Shown here in pieces: positions 27,515-36,889 of a stretch of 64,000 nt of DNA (position 1 is its first letter; every line of letters begins with the position of its first letter). The translations under genes were made by a program, and so were the position numbers. The stretch spans positions 1,984,001 to 2,048,000 of the forward strand of contig NZ_AP022576.1 of assembly GCF_010730355.1 (NCBI RefSeq). The letters are read 5' to 3'. Source of the stretch: Mycobacterium florentinum. Its GTDB lineage: Bacteria > Actinomycetota > Actinomycetes > Mycobacteriales > Mycobacteriaceae. Under the pieces are notes generated by a model that ran no database searches, had not been told where the DNA came from, and saw nothing but the letters and a program-made list of their open reading frames with translations.

Positions 27515-28822
27515 ATCCGGACGAGCATCTGGTTTCGCTGGATGGCCAGGTACGGTGCGCCGCGCGCGTTCTTGGCGGTGCAGGCTCGCCGCGGACAACC
27601 CCTGGCCCGGTTTCTGCTGGGCCGGGCCCGCGGAGGCGAGAGCTATCGCCTGGTCGAGGACATCAGGCAACAGGGCCGCCTGGTGCGGCGGCCGTTTGTG
27701 TGGGTGAGCGCCGACCACGAAATCTGCCGGACGGTGTTGCGCGACGACCGGTTCGGGGTTACTAACATCGTAAATGCCCCTCTCCCCCAACCTTTTCCGG
27801 CATTACTGGAACGAACGGATCCCGGCCTGCCCAATCCGGTGGAGCGTCCGGCGATGGTGATGTCGAATCCCCCGGATCACACCCGGTATCGGCGCTTGTT
27901 CGCCCAGAGCTTCACGCCACGCGCCATCGACAAGCTCGGTACTCGGGTCGAAGAAATCACGGCCGAACTGCTCGATCGTTTGGAACACAACCCGCGACCC
28001 GACCTGGTCGCCGACTTCGCCACCGAACTGCCGGTCGCTGTGATCACCGAGATCCTGGGGTTGCCAACCGACGCGCGCCCGCAGGTGCGCGAGTGGGGCT
28101 ATGGCTTGGCCCCGCTCTTGGATTTCGGTACCAACTGGAAGACGTTTCGCCACGCTGTCGAGCAGCTACGCGATGTCGACCGCTACGCCGCCCAATTCAT
28201 CGAACGGGCGCGTGACGGTGACTCGCATGACGATCCATTCGGCCGCGTGGCCGCCGGCGGCGAGCTGACCCATCGCGAATTCGCCGCCAACGCAGCACTT
28301 CTGGTCGGCGCCGGGTTCGAGACGACGGTGAATCTGATCGGCAACGGAATCGTCCTGCTGCTGCAGCATCCCCAGCAGCTGGCACTACTACGCGACGACC
28401 CAGACCTCTGGCCGGCGGCGGTCGAAGAGATTCTGCGATTCGAAAGCCCCGTGCAGATGCTCGTGCGCACCGCGCGCCGCGACGCCGAAGTCGCTGGGGA
28501 GCACATCCGCGCCGGCTCGATGTTCGTGCTGTTGATGGGCGGCGCCAACCGCGATCCACGCGTATTCAGCGACCCCGGCCGGTTCGACATCACCCGATCC
28601 AATGCTCGAGACCACGTGGCATTCGGATCGGGCATCCACGGTTGCCTCGGCGCGGCGTTGGCGCGGATCGAGGGCGCCATCGCCCTGCGCACCCTATTCG
28701 AACGATTCCCCGGCCTGAGCCTGCGCGACCAGCCCGAACCACTCGGGCTGGTCACCTTGCACGGATATAAACGCCTACCGGTCGAATTGCGGGGAGACGC
28801 GCAGTCCGTCGACCTACGATGA
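27515..28822 (+). CDS. Cytochrome P450, CYP140-like
   Basis: The product is about 435 residues. The I-helix oxygen motif is LLVGAGFETTVNLIGNG, the K-helix ExxR is EEILRFES and the heme loop is FGSGIHGCLGAALARIEG with the Cys ligand. The sequence resembles M. tuberculosis CYP140 (Rv1880c), including ETTVNLxGNGI and the NRDPxVF region. I place the start at the ATC codon 27515, giving MRTSIWFRWMARYG. It sits six bases after a perfect Shine-Dalgarno and aligns with the CYP140 N terminus; the ATG at 27542 would remove nine residues. The substrate is unknown, and ferredoxin partners are not in the window. Confidence 0.88.
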   Translation: MRTSIWFRWMARYGAPRAFLAVQARRGQPLARFLLGRARGGESYRLVEDIRQQGRLVRRPFVWVSADHEICRTVLRDDRFGVTNIVNAPLPQPFPALLERTDPGLPNPVERPAMVMSNPPDHTRYRRLFAQSFTPRAIDKLGTRVEEITAELLDRLEHNPRPDLVADFATELPVAVITEILGLPTDARPQVREWGYGLAPLLDFGTNWKTFRHAVEQLRDVDRYAAQFIERARDGDSHDDPFGRVAAGGELTHREFAANAALLVGAGFETTVNLIGNGIVLLLQHPQQLALLRDDPDLWPAAVEEILRFESPVQMLVRTARRDAEVAGEHIRAGSMFVLLMGGANRDPRVFSDPGRFDITRSNARDHVAFGSGIHGCLGAALARIEGAIALRTLFERFPGLSLRDQPEPLGLVTLHGYKRLPVELRGDAQSVDLR

Positions 28823-29143
28823 CGCCGGCGGCGGAGTCAGTTCCCCTGCGTGTTGGGGGCAGTAGGCGTTCACCGCGATCGTGGTGAACTGGACCGGGCT
28901 GTCCCCCTTGAATGCGGGGTTGCTCTCCTCCAGGTCCTTGATGACCTCGGTCTCGGGCATGCCTTCATCCATCAGTTTGCATTCGCTCTTGCCGACCCCG
29001 ATGGCGACGCTCGGCGTCTGATAGGTGATGCCGGCGTTCTTCAGCTCGGTCAAAAAGTTCGTATCCGGACTCGGATCAGCCTGTGCCGGTGCGGCAACGG
29101 CGATGACAGCAGCAAAACTCGCAAAAACGACAACCCCTCGCAT
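28814..29143 (-). CDS. Secreted DUF732 protein
   Basis: The 109-residue protein has a signal peptide of about 22 residues ending APAQA-D. A single DUF732 domain follows (FLTELKNAGITYQTPSVAI, SECKLMDEGMP, IAVNAYCPQH) with the conserved Cys pair. It has no membrane anchor, unlike the DUF732 protein at 25910. Its tail overlaps the P450 gene by nine bases. Function is unknown. Confidence 0.85.
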   Translation of the reverse strand: MRGVVVFASFAAVIAVAAPAQADPSPDTNFLTELKNAGITYQTPSVAIGVGKSECKLMDEGMPETEVIKDLEESNPAFKGDSPVQFTTIAVNAYCPQHAGELTPPPASS

Positions 29144-29289
29144 CGCTTCATCTTCCTATAGGCCGGCGCCGCTGTCTCGTCGACGTTTTTGGGATCGGTA
29201 GTCGCGGCCGCCCGATGTACTCATCGCAATCGCAAGGCCACCCAAGCAGCGAATGTGCAACAAATCGGGACAACGAAAGGAGCCCCTCC

Positions 29290-30000
29290 GTGACCAGCCT
29301 CTACGCGCTCAAGCCATGGTTCACCAAGCGTTTGACACCCATCGTCGACGCCGCAGTGGCGCGGCGGGTCTCCCCGGATGTGTTCACCGCTGCCGGCGTG
29401 ACCGCGGCCGCTGGGGCCGGGGTGGCGGTCGCGTTCGGATGGTGGCCGCTCGCCGCGCTGTTCATGGTGCTCCGGCTGGCCGGGGCCAACCTCGACGGCG
29501 CGGTCGCCCGCGCCCGTGGCGTGAGCCGGCCCTGGGGGTTCGTCGTCAACGAGATCGGTGACCGCGCGGCGGATCTGCTCGCCTTCGCCGGCCTGGCGGT
29601 CTGGGCGGCCCGGCAGTACGGAGCCGGACTGCACTGGCTGTCCTGGCTGGTGTTGCAGGTGCTTGTCGCCGCGCTCGCCGCGACGCTTCCGACGTTCGCG
29701 TCGCTGGCCGCGGCGGCCGCGGGCGCAACGCGACGCAACGGTGGCCCGCTGGGCAAGACCGAGCGTTGCCTGTTCGTGGTGCTGGCCACCGCCTTTCCGG
29801 TCATCATGCCCGTGCTGCTGGCGCAGCTGGTGAACGGTTCACTGATCACCACGGTGCTGCGACTGCGGGCGGCGCGCCGCGAGCTGAGAGCTCAGCGCGT
29901 CGTCTTGGTGGAGCACTTCGACGCGGTAACGCAGCCGATCAGCACGATCACCCAACCGCTGAACCTCGTCACGCAACCCCTCACGGCAGTGGCAGCATGA
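29290..30000 (+). CDS. CDP-alcohol phosphatidyltransferase family protein
   Basis: The 236-residue membrane protein catalyses, by family, transfer of a phosphatidyl group from CDP-diacylglycerol to an alcohol. The active-site motif is LDGAVARARGVSRPWGF, then VVNEIGDRAAD (residues about 72-99). The first metal-binding Asp of the canonical DxxDGxxAR is absent and the third is replaced by Asn. This NExxDRxAD form occurs in the YnbA-like subfamily. The GTG at 29290 follows AAAGGAG at good spacing. A curious C-terminal tail repeats VTQPI, ITQPL, VTQPL. It is coupled to the next gene by ATGA. Confidence 0.8.
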   Translation: MTSLYALKPWFTKRLTPIVDAAVARRVSPDVFTAAGVTAAAGAGVAVAFGWWPLAALFMVLRLAGANLDGAVARARGVSRPWGFVVNEIGDRAADLLAFAGLAVWAARQYGAGLHWLSWLVLQVLVAALAATLPTFASLAAAAAGATRRNGGPLGKTERCLFVVLATAFPVIMPVLLAQLVNGSLITTVLRLRAARRELRAQRVVLVEHFDAVTQPISTITQPLNLVTQPLTAVAA

Positions 30001-30632
30001 CCGCGAACCGGATGCCGAGCGTGCTTCGGCACTGGCTCTGGCGGACCGTGTGCGCCGCGTCGGGTGGGCTGACTGTGAGCGGACGCTGGCGCACCGCGGG
30101 TGGTTGCGTGGTCGTGGCCAATCACAGCTCGCATGCCGACTCCGCGGTACTGCTGGCGGCGCTGCCGCCGGCCACTCGGCCGGTGATCGGCGCGGCGGCC
30201 GACTATTGGTTCGCCGTGCCCGCGCGGCGCGTCGTCGCGACCTCGCTTATCGGCGTCCTGCCGGTGCGCCGATCCGGTGACGGCACCTATGCCGCGCTGC
30301 TCGCCGCGGCGGGCCCGGCCCTGAAGGCCGGACGCACCGTCGTCATCTACCCCGAGGGGACCCGATCGACCGACGGCACCATCGGCGAGTTCCGATCCGG
30401 TGCACTGCGACTGGCGCGCGATTGCGGCGTACCGATCGTTCCCGTCGCGATCGCCGGAACCGCCGACGTGCTGCCGAAGGACGGCCGCTACTCCCCCGCC
30501 CCGATGCGCGTCCACCTGGGCGCCCCCCTCGACCCGCACACCACGTCGGGCCCTCAATTGCGGGCGCACGTGCTGGCCTTGGGCGGGCATTCGGAGGCCG
30601 ATGCCACCGACCGCTACGCACTCGCGTCCTGA
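29997..30632 (+). CDS. PlsC-like lysophospholipid acyltransferase
   Basis: The 211-residue protein has the acyltransferase motif NHSSHADS (HX4D) near residues 39-46 and the second block YPEGTRSTDG near 117-126. Both are diagnostic of 1-acylglycerol-3-phosphate acyltransferases. The enzyme would acylate a lysophospholipid at the inner membrane face. It overlaps the CDP-alcohol transferase gene by four bases and is followed one base later by the CdsA-like gene. The three enzymes could therefore form a complete phosphatidic acid to phospholipid branch. Confidence 0.85.
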   Translation: MTANRMPSVLRHWLWRTVCAASGGLTVSGRWRTAGGCVVVANHSSHADSAVLLAALPPATRPVIGAAADYWFAVPARRVVATSLIGVLPVRRSGDGTYAALLAAAGPALKAGRTVVIYPEGTRSTDGTIGEFRSGALRLARDCGVPIVPVAIAGTADVLPKDGRYSPAPMRVHLGAPLDPHTTSGPQLRAHVLALGGHSEADATDRYALAS

Positions 30633-30633
30633 G

Positions 30634-31542
30634 ATGACGATCGTCGAGAACTACCTGTCGTTCGTCCACCGCGATCGGCGGATGCCGCTCAACGTCGATC
30701 TGGGTCCACTGCACATCCACGTCTACTCCCGGGCCGTGTTTCTGCTGTGGGTCACGGTGGCGATCCTGGCCCTGGCTGGCATCGTCGTTCTCGTCGCGCG
30801 CAAGCGGGAGCTGATCCAGAAGTGGCGCACCTGGGCGCTGATCGCACCCGTGGTCGGCCTCCCGGTGTGGCTCGGCCACGGCACCACCGCCGCGCTGGCG
30901 GCGGCACTGGCCGTCGTCGCGGTGACCGAATACGCGCGATTGGTGCGGGTGCGCCGACTGGATACCTGTGTGCTGGTGGCGCTGGCGGTGCTCTACCCGC
31001 TCGCCGCCTGGTTGCGCCCGTCGCTGTTGCAGCTCGCGCCCGTCGCCGTGCTGCTGTGCGCGGCGCCCTCGGTGCTCGACGGCGACGTTGAGCACGGCGC
31101 CAAGCGCACTGCTTTCGCCGGGTTCGGATCTGTGTGGATCTGCTGGTCGCTTGCACACCTCGTCATGGTGTGGCCGGACGCGTACTTACTCTGCTTCGCC
31201 GTCGCCGCCACCGACGTCGCCGCCTGGTGTGGCGGAAAGGGGTTGCGCCGCATGGCGTGGGCGCGTCAGCCGTTGTCGCCGTTGAGCCCCAACAAGACGG
31301 TCGGCGGGATGGTCGGCGCGATCATCGGGGCGTTCGTCATCCTCTCGCTGCTGGGCACTATTTCGATCGGACTGCTCGTCGCCGTCTCCATCGGTGGCCT
31401 TTTCGGCGACCTGCTGGAGTCCATGCTGAAGCGCCAAGCCCAGGTCAAGGACGCCGGCTGCTGGCTGCCGGGCTTCGGAGGTCTGCTCGATCGGATCGAC
31501 TCGTTGCTACTGGTACTCCCCCTGGCCTATCTATTCGGATGA
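30634..31542 (+). CDS. CDP-diglyceride synthetase (CdsA) family protein
   Basis: The 302-residue polytopic protein has about eight hydrophobic segments. The C-terminal signature SMLKRQAQVKDAG is followed by LPGFGGLLDRIDS, matching the CdsA pattern SxxKRxxxxKDxG...PGHGGxxDRxD except that the His is Phe. The reaction is CTP plus phosphatidate giving CDP-diacylglycerol, the donor for the CDP-alcohol transferase two genes upstream. The ATG at 30634 follows the previous stop by one base. It is probably an extra, specialised CdsA; the housekeeping copy should lie elsewhere. Confidence 0.85.
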   Translation: MTIVENYLSFVHRDRRMPLNVDLGPLHIHVYSRAVFLLWVTVAILALAGIVVLVARKRELIQKWRTWALIAPVVGLPVWLGHGTTAALAAALAVVAVTEYARLVRVRRLDTCVLVALAVLYPLAAWLRPSLLQLAPVAVLLCAAPSVLDGDVEHGAKRTAFAGFGSVWICWSLAHLVMVWPDAYLLCFAVAATDVAAWCGGKGLRRMAWARQPLSPLSPNKTVGGMVGAIIGAFVILSLLGTISIGLLVAVSIGGLFGDLLESMLKRQAQVKDAGCWLPGFGGLLDRIDSLLLVLPLAYLFG

Positions 31543-31550
31543 GGACTCAC

Positions 31551-33272
31551 ATGATGACCTATTCTCTGGTGCCCACGATCGCCGGCCGCCTCCCGCGGGC
31601 CATCACGATCGGCGGTCTCGACGTTCGCGACGTGAGTCTTACTCTCGAGCGCAATATTGTTGCACTGGACCGTATTTCGTTCACCGCACGTCCCGGCACG
31701 TTGACGGCGGTGATCGGCCCTTCGGGTGCGGGCAAGTCCACGCTTGCCAAAGTGATCACCGGAGCCGCACGTCCGACCAGCGGTGTGGTGGCATTGGACG
31801 GGCGCGACCTGCACACCGCGTCGTACGCGTCGTGGCGCAACCGGATCGGGATGGTGCCGCAGGACGACGTGGTGCACCCTCGGTTGACCGTCAGGCAGGC
31901 GCTGGAATTCGCCGCGGAACTGCGGATGCCCGCCGACACCGGCGCCGGCGATCGCGGTCAGGTAATCGCCTCGGTGCTCGAGGAGCTCGAGCTGACACCC
32001 CACACCGCGACCCGCATCGAAAAGTTGTCGGGCGGGCAGCGCAAGCGGGTGTCAATTGCCTTGGAGCTGTTGACACATCCCTCGCTGCTGGTGCTCGACG
32101 AACCCACGACGGGGCTGGATCCCGCGCTGGACCGCGCCGTCATGACAATGCTGCGCCGGCTCGCCGACGCGGGTCGGATGATCGTGGTGGTGACGCATTC
32201 GTTGACGTTCCTCGATGTGTGCGACCAGGTACTGCTGCTGGCCCCCGGCGGCAAGACCGCATTCTGCGGTCGCCCGGGAGAGATCGGATCGGCCATCGGA
32301 GCCCGCGACTGGGCCGACATTTTCGGCATCGTCTGCGCCGATCCCGACGGCATTCAACGGCGCTTCATGCAAGACGTCGGATCGCAGGCTGAACTCACGG
32401 CGATGCAGGTCATCTGCGATCTGCCCGCGGAGCCGGGCGAACCCGCACGGGCCGGCCGATGGCGCCAGCTGTCAACGCTTGCCCGCCGCCAAGTCCGGCT
32501 CCTTATCGCCAACCGCGGTTACTTCGCATTCCTCGCCGTACTGCCGTTCATCGTCGGGCTGCTGCCGCTGACCGTGGCCGGTCACGCCGGACTCGGCCAG
32601 GCGGATGCCTCCGTGCCGCTGGAAGCCAAGCATGTCATTGCGTTGACGAGCTTCGCCGCAATCCTGATGGGCATCACGCTCACCGCACGCGACCTTGTCG
32701 GTGAGCGCGCGATCTTTCATCGCGAGCACGCGGCCGGATTATCTACCGCCGCATACCTTCTGGCGAAGCTCGTGGTGTTTGGTGGAGTCGCGATGATGCA
32801 GTCGGCGATCCTGGTTCTGATCGTCACGGCGCCCGGGATCGGTAAGCCGGGGCCGTCGGGGGCTGCGGCACTGGGCAGCCCGATGTTCGAGCTGTTCGTT
32901 GGCGTAGCGGCGACGTGTGCGGTGGCGATGGTTGCGGGGCTGGCGATTTCGGCGTTGGCGCGCACCAGCGATCAGGTCATTGTGCTGCTGGCGATGACGC
33001 TGATGGCGCAGCTGGTGCTCGCGGGTGGGTTCATCCCGGTGACGGACCGGCCGCTGTTCGAGACCCTCGCCTGGTTCACCCCCGGGCGATGGGGCTTCGC
33101 GGCCACCGCGTCGACGGCAGATCTGACTCACCTCGTGGTGGGAATCGCGAAAGATCCCCACTGGCAGCACTCGGCGTCGTCATGGTTCTTCGACATGAGC
33201 ATGTTGGGAGTGCTCGCCGTGGTCTTCGCCGGTGTCGCGTGGTGGAAAACGCGCACCAAAATGCGTGGCTGA
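31551..33272 (+). CDS. ABCG-type ABC transporter (ATPase fused to permease)
   Basis: The 573-residue protein has an N-terminal ATPase with Walker A GPSGAGKST (56-64), signature LSGGQRKRVSIALELL and Walker B LLVLDEPTTGLD. A C-terminal ABC2-type membrane domain of about six helices follows. It resembles the transporter half of Rv1747, but the FHA domains are missing. The ATG at 31551 follows GAGGA, while a frame-equivalent ATG at 31539 overlaps the CdsA stop. Its position at the end of a phospholipid-synthesis operon suggests export or flipping of the lipid made there. Confidence 0.88.
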   Translation: MMTYSLVPTIAGRLPRAITIGGLDVRDVSLTLERNIVALDRISFTARPGTLTAVIGPSGAGKSTLAKVITGAARPTSGVVALDGRDLHTASYASWRNRIGMVPQDDVVHPRLTVRQALEFAAELRMPADTGAGDRGQVIASVLEELELTPHTATRIEKLSGGQRKRVSIALELLTHPSLLVLDEPTTGLDPALDRAVMTMLRRLADAGRMIVVVTHSLTFLDVCDQVLLLAPGGKTAFCGRPGEIGSAIGARDWADIFGIVCADPDGIQRRFMQDVGSQAELTAMQVICDLPAEPGEPARAGRWRQLSTLARRQVRLLIANRGYFAFLAVLPFIVGLLPLTVAGHAGLGQADASVPLEAKHVIALTSFAAILMGITLTARDLVGERAIFHREHAAGLSTAAYLLAKLVVFGGVAMMQSAILVLIVTAPGIGKPGPSGAAALGSPMFELFVGVAATCAVAMVAGLAISALARTSDQVIVLLAMTLMAQLVLAGGFIPVTDRPLFETLAWFTPGRWGFAATASTADLTHLVVGIAKDPHWQHSASSWFFDMSMLGVLAVVFAGVAWWKTRTKMRG

Positions 33273-33273
33273 T

Positions 33274-34710
33274 CTAGACGTCGTAGTAGAGCTCGAACTC
33301 GTACGGGGTCGGCCGCAGGTTAAAAGGCGCGAGCTCGTAGTCGCGCTTGAAGTTGATCCACGTCTCGATCAAGTCGGGCGTGAAAACGCCTCCCTCAGTG
33401 AGGTATTCACTGTCCTGCTCCAACCGGTCGATCACCGCCGCCAGCTGGGTGGGTGCCTGCGGGATCTCCGCGGCCTCCTCGGGCGGCAGCTCGTAGAGGT
33501 CCTTGTCGACCGGCGGTGGTGGCTCGATCTTGTTCTTGATGCCGTCCAGGCCGGCCATCAGCATGGCCGCGAACGAGAGGTAGGGGTTGCCCGACGAGTC
33601 GGGAGAACGGAATTCCAGCCGCTTGGTCTTCGGGTTGGTGCCGGTGATCGGGATGCGCACGCACGCCGAGCGGTTGCGCTGGCTGTAGACCAGGTTGATC
33701 GGCGCCTCATAACCCGGGACCAGACGCTTATACGAGTTCACCGTCGGGTTGGTGAACGCCAGCAGCGACGGCGCGTGGTACAGCAGGCCACCGATGTAGT
33801 GTCGGGCGGTGTCCGACAGCCCGGCGTACCCGGTCTCGTCATACATCAAGGAGTTGCCGTCTTTCCACAGCGACTGGTGGCAGTGCATGCCGGAGCCGTT
33901 GTCACCGAACAACGGCTTGGGCATGAACGTCACGGTTTTGCCGGCCTGCCACGCGGTTTGCTTGACGATGTATTTGAACATCTGATGATCGTCAGCCGCG
34001 TGCAGCAACGTGTTGAACTTGTAGTTGATCTCGGCCTGGCCCCCACTGCCGACCTCATGGTGACCCTTCTCCAGAAGAAAGCCCGCGTTGGTCAGATGGG
34101 TGAGAATGTCATCGCGCAGGTCCACGTAGTGGTCGGTGGGGGCAACCGGAAAGTACCCGCCCTTGGGACGGACCTTGTAACCGAGGTTCGGGCTGCCGTC
34201 GGACTCGTTCGCTTCTCCGGTGTTCCACCACCCGGATGTCGCGTCCACCTTGTAGAAGGAGCCGTTGGTGCGCGAGTCGAAGCTGACCGAGTCGAAGATG
34301 TAGAACTCGGCCTCCGGGCCGAAGTACGCGGTGTCCGCGATGCCCGAGCTGATCAGGTAATTCTCGGCCTTGCGGGCGACGTTGCGGGGGTCGCGCGAGT
34401 ACAACTCGAACGTGAAGGGGTCGTGCACGAAGAAGTTCACGTTGAGCGTCTTGCGGGCCCGGAACGGATCGATCGTCGCGGTCTCCGGATCGGGAAGCAG
34501 CAACATGTCGGACTCGTGGATCGACTGGAACCCGCGAATCGACGAGCCGTCGAACGCCAAGCCCTCCTCGAAGACGTTCTCGTCGAAGGCGTATATCGGA
34601 ATTGTGAAGTGCTGCATGGTGCCTGGCAGGTCACAGAAGCGAACGTCGACATACTCAACGTGCTCATCTTTCGCGAGCCTGAAGATGTCGTCGGGTGTCT
34701 TTTCGGACAA
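33274..34710 (-). CDS. glnA: Glutamine synthetase, type I, GlnA1-like
   Basis: The 478-residue enzyme joins glutamate and ammonia at the cost of ATP in the cytoplasm, as a dodecamer. Its length and sequence follow mycobacterial GlnA1 almost throughout, for example [43 protein letters not shown] and [21 protein letters not shown] near residue 406 carries the Tyr that GlnE adenylylates. The start is TTG at 34710, preceded by AAAGGAG. The usual neighbours of glnA1 (lipA/lipB side, glnA2, glnE) are absent, so this is probably an additional copy. It converges on the ABC transporter with a one-base gap. Confidence 0.93.
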   Translation of the reverse strand: MSEKTPDDIFRLAKDEHVEYVDVRFCDLPGTMQHFTIPIYAFDENVFEEGLAFDGSSIRGFQSIHESDMLLLPDPETATIDPFRARKTLNVNFFVHDPFTFELYSRDPRNVARKAENYLISSGIADTAYFGPEAEFYIFDSVSFDSRTNGSFYKVDATSGWWNTGEANESDGSPNLGYKVRPKGGYFPVAPTDHYVDLRDDILTHLTNAGFLLEKGHHEVGSGGQAEINYKFNTLLHAADDHQMFKYIVKQTAWQAGKTVTFMPKPLFGDNGSGMHCHQSLWKDGNSLMYDETGYAGLSDTARHYIGGLLYHAPSLLAFTNPTVNSYKRLVPGYEAPINLVYSQRNRSACVRIPITGTNPKTKRLEFRSPDSSGNPYLSFAAMLMAGLDGIKNKIEPPPPVDKDLYELPPEEAAEIPQAPTQLAAVIDRLEQDSEYLTEGGVFTPDLIETWINFKRDYELAPFNLRPTPYEFELYYDV

Positions 34711-35048
34711 TGAATGCTCCTTTGCGTTATAGCGCGACAGCGCTTTCTACGCCTCGACTATTTCGTCCGCGTGACGAGCTCAAGTCGAACCTGTTGCACC
34801 TCAAAAAGACTTGCGGGACATCGCCGTTGACTTCTTTTGCCGGACTCCTTCCGGTGGCATGTTTCGGCATTGTGTCCGATAGTCATATGAGCCAGCGGAC
34901 GCTGGTGGCAGCAGAGGTCGGAGTATTCATGGCGCACCACACGAAGTCGCAGCCGAATGGCGAACAGCCGGAGCACGTTCGGCAGCTCGACATCGATTAG
35001 TTTGTCGCGATCGACCTTGGCGACGAGCGGACGAATCGACAGCACAAA
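34711..35048. other. Divergent promoter region between glnA and the potassium channel gene
   Basis: About 340 bases contain no convincing frame on either strand. The region is less GC-rich than its flanks and should carry both promoters. I looked for a GlnR-type site upstream of glnA and could not identify one confidently by eye. Confidence 0.4.
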
Positions 35049-36827
35049 ATGGGCGAGCTCTTTCAATTCCATCGCGAAATCATCGTCAGCGGCGACGACC
35101 CGCTGTCGAAGACGATCGCCGAGGAACTAAGGGGTGCGGGTGCGCGGATCATCAAGATCAACACCGCCGCCGATCTTCTGGGCGCCGGGGTCCATCGCGC
35201 GCGCGCCGTCGTCTGCGCTGGACCCAATGACGCGGTGAACCTCGAAATCGCGTTACTGGCACGGGAATACAGTCCGGATGTCCGCGTGGTGGCACGTCTG
35301 GCCAACGACGTGCTACGCGAAGCGGTGACCTCGGTCAACGGCCCCGGCGCGATCTTGGACGTCGCCGACCTCGCGGCACCATCCCTCGTCGAGGCAGTGC
35401 TGTCGCGTAACGCGCATCAGTTCGACACAGCCGGTATCGAATTCGTCGTCTGGGGATCCGAGGCGCCTTATAACGCGACGCTGCGCGAGATCTACGCCGA
35501 CCTGGCTCCGGTGGCGGTGGTCCACGGCAAGAACTCACCCGCCCCCGGCGAGGTGGTGCCATGCCCCGGACGGGATCTGCAGGTCTACGCCGGCGACTGG
35601 ACCTCGATGATCGGCGTCAAAGACGAATTGGAAGCCCGCGGGATCACGGTGCCCCCCGCGACCGCGACGCGCTCGCGTCACTCCCGGGTGCGGCGCGCCA
35701 TCGATGCCGCGCGCGCCATGCGCGACGACGTGAACCCGCTGCTTTTCCCCTCGTTGGCCTTCGCGCTGTTCCTCACTCTCGGCTCCACTGCCGTGGAACA
35801 CTTCGCCTATCAGCATCAGCGGATGTCGTGGATCGATGCGCTGTACTTCACCTCCGAGACGATCACGACCGTGGGCTACGGCGAATTCGGTTTCGGCCAG
35901 GAGTCCCTATTCCTGCGACTGTTCAACGTCGGGCTGATGTTCGGTGGTGCGATCGTCACCGCCATCCTCGTCGCGTTTCTCGCCGACCTGATGCTGTCCC
36001 GCCGCTTCGTCCAGACGGCCGGGCTGCGCCGGGCACGCCATATGCGCGACCACATCGTCGTGATCGGGCTGGGCTCGATTGGCGTCCGCGTCGTCAGCGA
36101 TCTGACGACCGCCGGATACGACGTCCTCGTCATCGAGCCGAACGTGAACAACCGTTTTCTGTCTACCGTGGCCGAGCTGGACGTGCCGGTGATTTTCGGA
36201 GATTCGGCGATGCGCCAGACGCTGGAATCGGCCCGTGTCGATCGCGCCCGCGGAGTGGCGGTGGTGACCCAGGATGACATGGAAAACATCGAGACCGGGA
36301 TCGTCTTGCTGGAGATCTTGGGATCCGACACCAAGGTGCCGATCGTCATGCGCGTTCAAGGCCGCGCGCTGGGCACCGCCGTGAATCGGCGGTTCGGTTT
36401 TGAAAACGTGCGGTCGATCGTCGACCTGGCGGCCCCGTGGTTCATCGGCGCGGCGATGGGCCTGCAGGTGCTGGGCACGTTTTGGGTTGGGCAGCGCTCC
36501 TTCATGGTCGGCGGAATGCTCGTGGCGGCGGGCAGCGAGCTCGATGGCCTGCGGATGGTCGACTTGTCCACCCAGGTGCGGGTCATCGCGATCACTCGAC
36601 CGGAAGGGCCTGTTCGGCTGCGCCCCCGCCGCGACGCCCTGCTGAAGGCCGGCGACACCGTCTACGTCATCGGCCCGTACCGCGAGTTGATCGCGACACT
36701 GCGCAAGGGCCAGCCCCCGCCGCTGACCGCCGTCAACGGTGAGCGCGCAATGACGCTGGCCGCGGCACGTTCGGCGCACCGGCCGGACGCGCGCCCGCCG
36801 CGATGGGCGCCCGACCTGGAGGCTTGA
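35049..36827 (+). CDS. RCK-regulated potassium channel (TrkA-N / Ion_trans_2 / TrkA-N / TrkA-C)
   Basis: The 592-residue protein starts with an RCK/TrkA-N Rossmann domain (EIIVSGDDPLSKTIAEEL). Two membrane helices (about 231-248 and 290-313) flank the selectivity filter TVGYGE (274-279). A second TrkA-N domain has the nucleotide loop VVIGLGSIGVRVV (337-349), and a TrkA-C domain ends the protein. The order RCK-pore-RCK on one chain resembles two-RCK potassium channels gated by nucleotide or cation binding. No Trk or Ktr partner is nearby. The ATG at 35049 has only a weak ribosome site. Confidence 0.88.
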   Translation: MGELFQFHREIIVSGDDPLSKTIAEELRGAGARIIKINTAADLLGAGVHRARAVVCAGPNDAVNLEIALLAREYSPDVRVVARLANDVLREAVTSVNGPGAILDVADLAAPSLVEAVLSRNAHQFDTAGIEFVVWGSEAPYNATLREIYADLAPVAVVHGKNSPAPGEVVPCPGRDLQVYAGDWTSMIGVKDELEARGITVPPATATRSRHSRVRRAIDAARAMRDDVNPLLFPSLAFALFLTLGSTAVEHFAYQHQRMSWIDALYFTSETITTVGYGEFGFGQESLFLRLFNVGLMFGGAIVTAILVAFLADLMLSRRFVQTAGLRRARHMRDHIVVIGLGSIGVRVVSDLTTAGYDVLVIEPNVNNRFLSTVAELDVPVIFGDSAMRQTLESARVDRARGVAVVTQDDMENIETGIVLLEILGSDTKVPIVMRVQGRALGTAVNRRFGFENVRSIVDLAAPWFIGAAMGLQVLGTFWVGQRSFMVGGMLVAAGSELDGLRMVDLSTQVRVIAITRPEGPVRLRPRRDALLKAGDTVYVIGPYRELIATLRKGQPPPLTAVNGERAMTLAAARSAHRPDARPPRWAPDLEA

Positions 36828-36889
36828 GTCGCGCTGCGCTGGTCGCGGCGCAAATATAGTCGGATGGTCGACGGTGCCGGTGGAGGCGT

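Noticed and set aside
33232..34713. 493-residue open frame antisense to glnA
   Set aside because: It mirrors glutamine synthetase codon by codon in high-GC DNA, has no recognisable domain, and glnA itself is certain.
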